From NCBI GenBank assembly GCA_002839205.1, contig PGXP01000130.1, forward strand, positions 1 through 5,468: a stretch of DNA of 5,468 bases, given 5' to 3'. The position numbers were made by a program, and so were the translations under genes. Below are positions 1-5,468 of the stretch, in pieces; position 1 is the first letter of the stretch, and the number at the start of each line of letters is the position of its first letter. Origin of the DNA: Spirochaetae bacterium HGW-Spirochaetae-9 (GTDB lineage Bacteria > Spirochaetota > Spirochaetia > Treponematales > Rectinemataceae). The notes beneath the pieces were generated by a model, which saw nothing but the letters and a program-made list of their open reading frames with translations, did not search any database and was not told the origin of the DNA.

Positions 1-426
1 ACCGGGTGCTTCCGTCCGTATAAAAGCGTAGATTTCCTCGAGCCGCGCCCGCTTCTGTCCATCGAAACCTTCGATGTAGGCCGCGATCGGGGATTTGGCC
101 GCCGGTTTCAGCACTTCTATAGCTTGGGACAGCCTGCTCTCCCTGGTGACTGCTGTTTTTGCGCCTTCGATGCGCACCGTCACCATGTCGCCGGGTTTCT
201 TGCCGATTGAGGAGAGGATATCCTTTCGCAATCCGACGATGTGGCAGAGTGTGCCCATCTTCACGAGGGAGCCCCGGTATTCGATCCCATCGAAGCTGCA
301 GAGCACCTTGATTCGGCCCCCGCGGCCAAAGACTTTTTCGACGTCGAAGGGGAATTCGATGTAGGCGCCGCCCGAAGTTCCTGGATTTGCCTTTATTTCG
401 GCCTCGAAGTGCAGTTCGCGTTCCAC
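1..426 (-). CDS. DUF1905 + DUF1801 (YdhG-like) domain protein, 3'-truncated by the window edge
   Basis: Reading the minus strand from a GTG at 426-424 gives 142 codons open to base 1 with no stop, so the C-terminus lies outside the window. Residues about 6-87 look like DUF1905: a small beta-rich domain with the family pattern of a 'FPFDVEKVFG' stretch, a 'GRIKV' strand, 'FDGIEYRGSL', and a closing 'GKKPGDMVTVRIE'. Residues about 113-142 (AAYIEGFDGQKRARLEEIYA, then FIRTEAPG) match the opening of DUF1801, the YdhG-like fold sometimes annotated as an iron chaperone. The more usual partner of DUF1905 is the YdeI/OmpD-associated C-terminal domain. The GTG start is chosen because a perfect AGGAGG lies 9 nt upstream and no in-frame ATG occurs before residue 56, inside the domain. 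The biochemical role is unknown. The protein is probably cytoplasmic, as there is no signal peptide or membrane segment. Sampled lines here are about 57-60% G+C, slightly above the neighbouring genes. The gene is divergent from the regulator and not obviously part of its system. Confidence 0.85.
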   Translation of the reverse strand, partial: MERELHFEAEIKANPGTSGGAYIEFPFDVEKVFGRGGRIKVLCSFDGIEYRGSLVKMGTLCHIVGLRKDILSSIGKKPGDMVTVRIEGAKTAVTRESRLSQAIEVLKPAAKSPIAAYIEGFDGQKRARLEEIYAFIRTEAPG

Positions 427-435
427 CTTGCCAGA

Positions 436-441
436 CCTCCT
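436..441 (-). promoter_or_regulatory. Ribosome binding site that fixes the GTG start of the DUF1905 gene
   Basis: The minus strand reads AGGAGG here, a full match to the anti-Shine-Dalgarno core, 9 nt before the GTG at 426-424. It decides the start in favour of GTG, since the open frame has no nearby ATG. Confidence 0.75.
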
Positions 442-590
442 GCGGATTCCAGCCTGTGATCCAGATCGAAAAATAGTTTTCTCGCCGTGTTGAGCCTATC
501 ACAGAGGAAAGAGGCCGTACATAATGCCGAAAATCGCTCGGGGAGCGGCAGCGGGCGCCGCCTAGACCAGGGATGTTATAAAATGAGTAC

Positions 591-619
591 TTGACAATTT
601 GTTAGTTAACGTTTACTAA
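591..619 (+). promoter_or_regulatory. Putative sigma-70-type promoter of the tetR-family gene
   Basis: A perfect TTGACA -35 hexamer lies at 591-596. With a 17-nt spacer the -10 position is 614-619 (TACTAA), a poor hexamer. TTTACT at 612-617 is a slightly better match but leaves a short 15-nt spacer. The downstream half of the promoter is covered by the 601-620 palindrome, so a bound repressor would block polymerase directly, as expected for autorepression. The regulator's ATG follows at 637, preceded by AGGA at 628-631. The -35 box is clear, but the exact -10 and the transcription start are uncertain. Confidence 0.55.
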
Positions 620-620
620 C
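601..620 (+). promoter_or_regulatory. Putative operator 1 (near-palindrome upstream of the tetR-family gene)
   Basis: GTTAGTTAACGTTTACTAAC matches its own reverse complement at 18 of 20 positions; only the pair at positions 7 and 14 fails. It sits 16 nt before the regulator's start codon and inside the probable promoter. The same motif recurs at 1277-1296, matching at 16 of 20 positions with identical outer arms (GTTAGTTAA at the left, CTAAC at the right). Operators of this length and symmetry are usual for TetR-family dimers, which often repress their own gene. That the neighbouring regulator binds here is inference from position and repetition. Confidence 0.75.
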
Positions 621-636
621 TTAAAGCAGGAACAAT

Positions 637-1230
637 ATGAACACAACCGAACGACAGAAAGATATTCTCAAAGCTGCCTTCAGCCTCATTGCCGGCCAGG
701 GCATTCAGGAGCTCACCATAAAAAACCTCGCGAAGGCAGTTGGGGTGAGCGAGCCGGCGCTTTACAGGCATTTCGATTCCAAGGCATCGATCCTTTCCGC
801 TGTGGTGGACGAAATAATTGCAATCAGGAATGATGCCTGGCATGATACGGTAGCGGAAGGCAAGCCCGCCGTGGAATGCCTTAAAAGTTTTTTCCTGCGC
901 CAGGCACAATCATTTGAATCCTTGCCGTCCCTGGTGATTGTTCTCTTTCCTGACATGCTCTTCAAGCAGGATCCCGACCTGCTCGAACGAATCCGCTTTA
1001 TGATCAGGGAAACTGGCGACCGGATAAAAAACCTGCTCGATGCGGGTATAGCCGAAGGCAGTTTTAAAAAGGATCTGGATAGCAGGGCAGTTTCGCTGAT
1101 GCTGATTGGAGGCTTCCGGATATTGGTATCCGAATGGCAGATGAACAGGGATCAGCAAAAAAATCATTCGTTGGTAAAAAGTACGCAGAAGTACATACAA
1201 TCAATTCTGCTCCTGATTACAGCGGCATAG
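637..1230 (+). CDS. TetR/AcrR-family transcriptional regulator
   Basis: This is a 197-residue protein, the usual TetR-family length. Residues about 6-52 form the N-terminal helix-turn-helix DNA-binding domain: 'ILKAAFSLIAGQGIQELTIK', then 'LAKAVGVSEPALYRHFDSK', with the characteristic recognition-helix 'ALYRHF' (41-46) and following Lys49. The remainder, about 60-197, is the helical ligand-binding and dimerisation part; it is poorly conserved across the family and gives no clue to the effector. The ATG at 637 is supported by AGGA at 628-631 with 5-nt spacing. Near-palindromes before this gene (601-620) and before the downstream pump gene (1277-1296) suggest it represses both itself and the RND operon. 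A 95-nt gap separates it from the pump gene and I see no terminator in it, so read-through is possible. The family call is very secure; the targets are inferred and the inducer is unknown, though a hydrophobic substrate of the pump is a reasonable guess. Confidence 0.95.
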   Translation: MNTTERQKDILKAAFSLIAGQGIQELTIKNLAKAVGVSEPALYRHFDSKASILSAVVDEIIAIRNDAWHDTVAEGKPAVECLKSFFLRQAQSFESLPSLVIVLFPDMLFKQDPDLLERIRFMIRETGDRIKNLLDAGIAEGSFKKDLDSRAVSLMLIGGFRILVSEWQMNRDQQKNHSLVKSTQKYIQSILLLITAA

Positions 1231-1276
1231 GCATATGGCATCGGCAATTTTAAAGTGAAGTCTGTTTATTCGCTAA

Positions 1277-1296
1277 GTTAGTTAAAATTAGCTAAC
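1277..1296 (+). promoter_or_regulatory. Putative operator 2 (palindrome upstream of the RND operon)
   Basis: GTTAGTTAAAATTAGCTAAC matches its reverse complement at 16 of 20 positions and operator 1 (601-620) at 16 of 20, with both outer arms conserved. It ends 29 nt before the pump's GTG start. A -10-like TAAAAT (1283-1288, five of six consensus positions) lies in its centre, so a bound repressor would cover the promoter. No good -35 is visible at the right distance; the 17-nt spacing gives GTCTGT at 1260-1265. The left flank adds another CTAA at 1273-1276, creating the small palindrome CTAAGTTAG (1273-1281), and the right arm contains the perfect palindrome TTAGCTAA (1288-1295). The site may therefore be a compound one. 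Confidence 0.72.
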
Positions 1297-1314
1297 AAAA
1301 AATCATTTCTGCAC

Positions 1315-1319
1315 AGGAG
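1315..1319 (+). promoter_or_regulatory. Ribosome binding site that fixes the GTG start of the RND gene
   Basis: AGGAG lies 6 nt before the GTG at 1326. This supports the GTG as the start, giving a protein that begins with a short basic stretch directly before its first membrane helix, as expected for this family. Confidence 0.7.
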
Positions 1320-1325
1320 TATCCA

Positions 1326-3617
1326 GTGCGTCGTTTTTTCACCTCTCTTACAAAAAAGCCTCTTCTTGCAGTGCTGGTAATACTTGGCATAACGGTGCTG
1401 GCGGGAATATCGGTGGTTTCGTCATTTAAAATGGAAACCAACCTGGATGAATACATGCCGAAAACCCATCCCGCCTTTGTATACAGTGAGGAGGCCAACC
1501 AGCGATTCATGATCAAGGATGCCATTCTCATCGCTGTAGAACATCCTGAGTCGGTGTACAACCCGGGGACGCTCGGCAAACTGATAGCCATCGAAGATGC
1601 CCTCCATGAAAATGAAGGGCTTTCCTCTTCAAGAATTCAGTCCATCCATACAGGCGACAATATTATTGGTACCGAAGACGGCCTCGATATCAGGCGATTC
1701 TATACCGATGCGCCGCTCACGCAGGAAGAAGCCGACGAAATCGGAGCCACGGTAAGCAGCAACGCCATGGTGGCTGGCCGCATGGTATCCAAAGACAGCC
1801 GCACCGCTCTCATTGCGGTGGAACTGCCTGAAAGCGGATTTTCCAATGATCTTTACAACGAGATCATGCGCGCTGCAGAGCGGTTTGCCGGTCCTGAAAC
1901 AATCCATGTGGCCGGAAGGCCTATCGTGGAAGGCACCTTGGCGAAGCTCGGACCCAAAGACATGAGCCGGACCGCTCCAATGGTGATTCTGGTCATCACC
2001 ATTGTATTGCTGCTGGTGCTCAAGCAAATAAGCAGGACGATAATAACCCTCTTTGTGGTGCTCTCAAGCACTGTCTGGGCCTTTGGCCTCATGACAGCCT
2101 TGGGAATACCCCTCTATTCGGTCAGCATAATGATCCCTGTCATGCTCATCGCCAATGGCGTAGCCTACGCGATACACTTTTACAATCAGGTGGATTTTTT
2201 TACCAGGGAAAACCCCGGTTCAAGCCGGAGCGAAATAGCGGGCAATGCCATATTTTTCATCGGCAAGCCGGCCCTGTTCGCGGCGCTCACCACCGTTGCA
2301 GGATTTTTATCCCTCGTCACCTCACAAGTGTACCCTGTCAAATACTTCGGCCTATTCACCGCCTTCGGCGTGGCCATTTCCTGGCTGCTCACCATGGTTT
2401 TGGTTCCATCGGGCATAGTGTTGTTGGGCAACGGAAAAGCGCTGATCAGCAAGCGCCGGAAAAATAAAAAGCCTGCGGCGCTTTTTGGAGCCCGTTTTGC
2501 CGATGCCGTAAGCGCCCATAAAGGCATAGTCTATGGACTGACAGGCCTGCTCATGGTGCTTTCGCTGTGGGGACTTTCCCGGGTATGGATAAACACGAGC
2601 TTTCTGGAAAACTTCGAAAAATCCAGCGCTATTGTACAGACCGATGCCTTTGTCAATAAAAATTTCGGCGGCACATCGTCCGTAAACATTATTCTCGATT
2701 CCGATGAGTACGATGCCTTCAAGCGGCCAGAGGTGCTTGCGCTGATGGACGAGATGCAGGGCTCTATTATGGGCCTCGATAAGGTTGGCGACAGTCTTTC
2801 GCTTACCACGTATTTAAAGCGGATGCACTTTGCCATGAACGCCGAAGATCCTGCCTTCGATAAAATTCCCGAATCTTCGGATATGGTAGCCCAATATCTT
2901 CTTCTCTATGAAATGTCAGGGGATCCTGACAACCTGTGGAAGGTGGTGGACAGCGATTTCAAGGGCGCCAACATGGTCGTTCAGCTGAAAAGCGACGACA
3001 GCCGCAGCATCGAGGGCGTAATAGCAAGGGCTAAGGAATTTTCGGACGACTTCGCCGAGAAGGGAATCACAATCAATTTTGCCGGGTCGGGGTACAAGAG
3101 TCTGGTATTTTCCAACCTAATACTTACAGGGCAGATTTCCAGCCTGGGCCTGTCCGTACTTATCGTGTTCGTGCTTGTATCCTTCATGCTGCGAAGCTTT
3201 ATCCTGGGCGGCATCGCGACAATCCCTGTGCTCATAACCATAATGATCAACTTTGGCCTTATGGGAGTCTTGAATATTCCGCTTACCATCTCTACAGCCC
3301 TGATCTCCAGCATCGCGGTGGGCATCGGCGTGGATTATGCGATTCACTTTATTACCCATTATCGTGAGCGCCTCAAGGAAAAGGGCGATGAGCCCGAAGC
3401 TGCACGTTTTTCCATGAGCCATACGGGCAGGGCTGTGCTGCAGAATGCCGCTATAGTGATTTCAGGCTTTATGGTCATGGTGTTTTCGGTTTTTCCGCCC
3501 AATCGCCAGATTGGCTTATTGGTATCGCTCAACATGCTTTCAGCCTTTATAGCCACAATCAGCGTAATGTTCCTCGTATTGAGGAAATCATCTTCCCTTC
3601 TCAAGGATCGAAAATGA
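1326..3617 (+). CDS. RND-superfamily (MMPL/HAE3-like) inner-membrane transporter
   Basis: This is a 763-residue protein with the duplicated RND plan. TM1 is at about 12-32, followed by a periplasmic loop (33-215) and TM2-TM6 (about 217-233, 239-258, 264-285, 313-333, 340-367). TM7 is at about 399-418, followed by a second periplasmic loop (419-595) and TM8-TM12 (about 597-618, 625-647, 651-675, 704-722, 728-751). The C-terminal half carries the classic TM10 motif 'VGIGVDYAIHF' with Asp670, which in RND pumps takes part in proton relay, and then 'YRER'. The equivalent N-terminal stretch is 'ANGVAYAIHF', with Ala280 where the acidic residue is expected. At about 760 residues it is shorter than the AcrB-type (about 1,050) and fits the HAE3/MMPL class, whose members move lipids and other hydrophobic molecules. 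It starts the operon and overlaps the LolA-like gene by ATGA at 3614-3617, implying translational coupling. A putative operator lies just upstream. Cargo and direction are not shown by the sequence. Confidence 0.93.
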   Translation: MRRFFTSLTKKPLLAVLVILGITVLAGISVVSSFKMETNLDEYMPKTHPAFVYSEEANQRFMIKDAILIAVEHPESVYNPGTLGKLIAIEDALHENEGLSSSRIQSIHTGDNIIGTEDGLDIRRFYTDAPLTQEEADEIGATVSSNAMVAGRMVSKDSRTALIAVELPESGFSNDLYNEIMRAAERFAGPETIHVAGRPIVEGTLAKLGPKDMSRTAPMVILVITIVLLLVLKQISRTIITLFVVLSSTVWAFGLMTALGIPLYSVSIMIPVMLIANGVAYAIHFYNQVDFFTRENPGSSRSEIAGNAIFFIGKPALFAALTTVAGFLSLVTSQVYPVKYFGLFTAFGVAISWLLTMVLVPSGIVLLGNGKALISKRRKNKKPAALFGARFADAVSAHKGIVYGLTGLLMVLSLWGLSRVWINTSFLENFEKSSAIVQTDAFVNKNFGGTSSVNIILDSDEYDAFKRPEVLALMDEMQGSIMGLDKVGDSLSLTTYLKRMHFAMNAEDPAFDKIPESSDMVAQYLLLYEMSGDPDNLWKVVDSDFKGANMVVQLKSDDSRSIEGVIARAKEFSDDFAEKGITINFAGSGYKSLVFSNLILTGQISSLGLSVLIVFVLVSFMLRSFILGGIATIPVLITIMINFGLMGVLNIPLTISTALISSIAVGIGVDYAIHFITHYRERLKEKGDEPEAARFSMSHTGRAVLQNAAIVISGFMVMVFSVFPPNRQIGLLVSLNMLSAFIATISVMFLVLRKSSSLLKDRK

Positions 3618-4426
3618 AAAACAGGCTCATGACAAGCTTCTTCCTGTGCACCCTGGCGGCTATCGCCCTGCTTAGCCCCTTAAGCGCTCAAGCTGGATCG
3701 AAAGCGCCCAACGCTTTGGAATCAGCCTCCGAAATTATGATGAAAGTTTACACCAGACCCCAGCCGTCGGATATGTCGGCGCTTCTCACCATGACCTTGG
3801 TCGATTCAAAGGGGCGTGAACGGGTCCGGTCTATAAAACAGCTTTCAGCCAGTTTTGGAACCCTGGACAAGAAAATCATGCAGTTCCAGGACCCTGCCGA
3901 TGTCAGGGGCACATCCTTCATGAACTGGAGCTACGCCGAAGCGTGGAAGGGCGATGATCAATGGATATACCTGCCCGCCTTGAAGCGCGTAAAACGCATA
4001 AGCTCCGATGGCAGGGGCGATTCCTTCATGGGATCAGATTTCAGCTACGACGATCTTGCAGAGCGGCATCCTAATGAAGACAGCCATAAAATAATAGGCA
4101 GCGAGACAATAGCTGGAGAAGAGTGCTGGATTATCGAGAGCAGTCCTATCGATAAGAATTACAGCTACTCCAAGGTGGTAAGTTGGGTATCCAAGAACAA
4201 GCAGTTGGGATTTCGCAGGGATTATTACGACAAAGGCGGCACATTGCTGAAAACCCTCACTATTCACAAGGCTGAACAAATAGGTGGTTTTCTCATGATC
4301 ACGCAGACTGAAATGCATAACGTCCAGAAAAATCATCGCACTACCATGGCTTTTACATCCATGGAAGTGAATAAGGGAATGCTGGAATCGGTCTTTACGG
4401 AACGCAGCATGATGAAGGCGCTATAA
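3614..4426 (+). CDS. LolA-like periplasmic protein (outer membrane lipoprotein-sorting family)
   Basis: This is a 270-residue protein with a Sec signal peptide: basic start 'MKNRLM', hydrophobic core at about 8-23, and probable cleavage after Ala-Gln-Ala at residue 27. There is no usable lipobox (Cys12 lies inside the core), so the mature protein is likely soluble in the periplasm. The mature part matches the LolA-like family of about 250-residue proteins found beside RND pumps (PF17131-type). Visible signatures are 'FQDPADVRGTSFMNW' (91-105), 'DQWIYLPALKRVKRIS' (115-130) and 'SFMGSDFSYDDL' (137-148). The family shares the LolA/LolB half-barrel that holds acyl chains; it is not the housekeeping LolA itself. 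The start has AAGGA at 3603-3607 and overlaps the pump stop codon, while the stop codon abuts the next start. I infer that it shuttles a hydrophobic cargo between the RND pump and the outer-membrane barrel, replacing a conventional membrane-fusion adaptor. Confidence 0.9.
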   Translation: MKNRLMTSFFLCTLAAIALLSPLSAQAGSKAPNALESASEIMMKVYTRPQPSDMSALLTMTLVDSKGRERVRSIKQLSASFGTLDKKIMQFQDPADVRGTSFMNWSYAEAWKGDDQWIYLPALKRVKRISSDGRGDSFMGSDFSYDDLAERHPNEDSHKIIGSETIAGEECWIIESSPIDKNYSYSKVVSWVSKNKQLGFRRDYYDKGGTLLKTLTIHKAEQIGGFLMITQTEMHNVQKNHRTTMAFTSMEVNKGMLESVFTERSMMKAL

Positions 4427-5468
4427 ATGAAAAACAATTTAATGCGCAGTCTGGCAATAGTATTTTTGCTTTTTGGGATCGCACAACTTTCGGCAGACAA
4501 TATTTCTTTCAACGGATATGGGAGAAGCAAGGCAGGCGCGCTGCTGTCGAATTGGTCCGTATTCATGCAGGAAAACACCCTCGATACCCGCTTCAGTTGG
4601 GATACGGATACCACCCTGCTGTACGCCAATGTAATTCTCGATACGGATGTGAACCAGAGCTTTGATGCGGCGCTCAGGGAATTATACCTGTATTATTATG
4701 GCAGTTCCTTTGATCTGCGAATCGGCAAGCAGCAGATCATCTGGGGGAAAAGCGATGCCGTTTTCATAACCGACCTCGTTTCGCCCAAGGATCTTTCCCG
4801 CTTTCTGGTGCCTGATTTTGAAGAACTGCGGCTGGCAGTGACCGGCCTACGCGCCAACCTCTATTCGGGAAATCATCAGCTGGAAGTTGTGTGGCTTCCT
4901 TTATTTACGCCGACCATACAGCCTGCGGCGGATTCGCTATGGGCGCCGACATTGCCCTTTCCTGTTCAGCCTACATTTTTGCCCTCTATTTCGCCGGACT
5001 TGAATTTATCCAATGGAGAGTACTTCGTTCGCTATGGATGGCTGGGCTCCAGCGTGGATCTTTCGCTGATGAGCGGATGGTTCTGGAACGATACACCGAG
5101 TTTTTCCGTTGTCAGCAAAACGATTACGCCAGGGGTAGGTCTCACTGCCATAAGCGTTCAGGGAGAGTATTACCGGACGGCGGCCGCGGGCTACGGGGTT
5201 TCGGCCACACTGGGTCCTCTTGTTCTTAAATCGGAAGGCGCATTCTATTTTGACAAGCGTTACCAAGGCGATATTACCGTCTACCCTCAGGGCTATACTG
5301 CAAAAAATACAGTCCACTACCTGGTTGGAACCGACTTTTCAATTTTGGGAACTACCCTGGGTCTCCAATTTATTCAGGAAATAATCCTCGACCATGAGGC
5401 AGCCTTGGTGGATGAAGCCTTTACCAACACCGCGACCCTGCTTCTGGCCCGAAGCTTTGCCCGGGAAA
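4427..5468 (+). CDS. Outer-membrane beta-barrel protein, DUF1302-like, 3'-truncated by the window edge
   Basis: The frame opens with an ATG directly after the LolA-like stop codon and stays open for 347 codons to the window end, so the C-terminus is missing. GAAGG at 4414-4418 provides a ribosome binding site with 8-nt spacing. Residues 1-23 are a signal peptide (core at about 9-21, probable cleavage Leu-Ser-Ala|Asp-Asn). The mature part looks like a beta-barrel: short strands with alternating polar and hydrophobic residues, many Tyr, Phe, Trp and Gly, and no long hydrophobic helix. The block 'LRELYLYYYGSSFDLRIGKQ' (83-102), then 'IIWGKSDAVFITDLVSPKDL' (104-123) and 'PDFEELR' (129-135), closely resembles the signature of DUF1302-type outer-membrane proteins ('LRxGKQ..vWG.aDg....D..nP.Dl..f...DfE..R'). 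Those proteins are commonly encoded beside MMPL pumps and a LolA-fold partner (DUF1329 or similar). The role is inferred as the outer-membrane pore or docking partner of the system; the channel's substrate is unknown. Confidence 0.82.
   Translation, partial: MKNNLMRSLAIVFLLFGIAQLSADNISFNGYGRSKAGALLSNWSVFMQENTLDTRFSWDTDTTLLYANVILDTDVNQSFDAALRELYLYYYGSSFDLRIGKQQIIWGKSDAVFITDLVSPKDLSRFLVPDFEELRLAVTGLRANLYSGNHQLEVVWLPLFTPTIQPAADSLWAPTLPFPVQPTFLPSISPDLNLSNGEYFVRYGWLGSSVDLSLMSGWFWNDTPSFSVVSKTITPGVGLTAISVQGEYYRTAAAGYGVSATLGPLVLKSEGAFYFDKRYQGDITVYPQGYTAKNTVHYLVGTDFSILGTTLGLQFIQEIILDHEAALVDEAFTNTATLLLARSFARE

Noticed and set aside
95..459. Two plus-strand open frames at 95-364 and 241-459
   Set aside because: They lie antisense to the well-supported DUF1905/DUF1801 frame, have no domain pattern, and lack a good ribosome binding site.
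545..561. GC-rich hairpin GCGGC-7nt-GCCGC with a nested GGCGCC palindrome
   Set aside because: The stem is only 5 bp and is not followed by a T-run on either strand. It lies where no gene ends, so neither a terminator nor a named repeat can be supported.
442..590. Promoter for the minus-strand DUF1905 gene
   Set aside because: I looked for -35/-10 pairs on the minus strand and found only weak AT-rich hexamers at poor spacing, so I do not annotate one.
616..1200. Minus-strand open frames across the regulator gene
   Set aside because: They are shadows of a clear TetR-family gene, and their translations show no recognisable domain.
1224..1241. Three closely spaced GGCAT repeats after the regulator's stop codon
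   Set aside because: They are direct, not inverted, with uneven spacing and only three short copies. They form no hairpin with a T-run and are likely chance.
1292..3604. Several minus-strand open frames of about 60-130 codons inside the pump gene
   Set aside because: The pump frame has a full 12-TM RND pattern throughout. The antisense frames are rich in composition artefacts and have no start signals or domains.
4891..5317. Open frames at 4891-5229 (plus) and 5006-5317 (minus)
   Set aside because: Both overlap the in-frame continuation of the outer-membrane barrel gene, which shows signal peptide, family signature and barrel-like composition.
1..5468. tRNA, rRNA, CRISPR array, insertion sequence or attachment site
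   Set aside because: I saw no cloverleaf-like tRNA sequence, regularly spaced repeats, transposase motifs or terminal inverted repeats on either strand.

Overview
This window holds five protein-coding genes: a partial gene on the minus strand at the left edge, then a TetR-type regulator and a tight three-gene envelope operon on the plus strand. The last gene runs off the right edge. The organism is a Gram-negative-type (diderm) bacterium, because the operon needs two membranes: an inner-membrane RND pump, a periplasmic LolA-like protein and an outer-membrane beta-barrel. Base composition is middling: about 57-60% G+C in sampled lines at the left edge, and about 48-53% in sampled lines of the regulator. 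A spirochaete of moderate G+C or a deltaproteobacterium-like organism would fit, but this is a weak inference from gene content.

Layout. Positions 1-426 (minus) encode the first 142 residues of a DUF1905 + DUF1801 protein with a GTG start behind a perfect AGGAGG; the C-terminus lies outside the window. Positions 427-590 are the intergenic side of a divergent arrangement, where I see no convincing promoter. Positions 591-620 carry a promoter with a perfect TTGACA -35 box and a 20-bp near-palindrome over its downstream half. Positions 637-1230 encode a TetR/AcrR repressor-like protein. The gap at 1231-1325 contains a second copy of the same palindrome (1277-1296) overlapping a -10-like TAAAAT. 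Positions 1326-3617 encode a 763-residue RND/MMPL transporter (HAE3-like). It overlaps by 4 nt (ATGA) a LolA-like protein gene (3614-4426), which abuts with no gap the start of a DUF1302-like outer-membrane barrel gene (4427 to past 5468).

How the genes may work together. The simplest model is that the TetR protein binds both palindromes, repressing itself and the RND-LolA-like-barrel operon until a hydrophobic ligand releases it. The RND protein, the soluble lipid-binding-fold protein and the outer-membrane barrel would then form a trans-envelope route for a lipid or other hydrophobic compound. No membrane-fusion adaptor or TolC-type channel gene is present, so the LolA-like protein may be the periplasmic shuttle. 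The sequence reveals neither the cargo nor the direction of transport. The most notable details are the matched operator pair and the loss of the TM4 acidic residue in the N-terminal half of the pump (Ala280), while Asp670 is kept in the C-terminal half.
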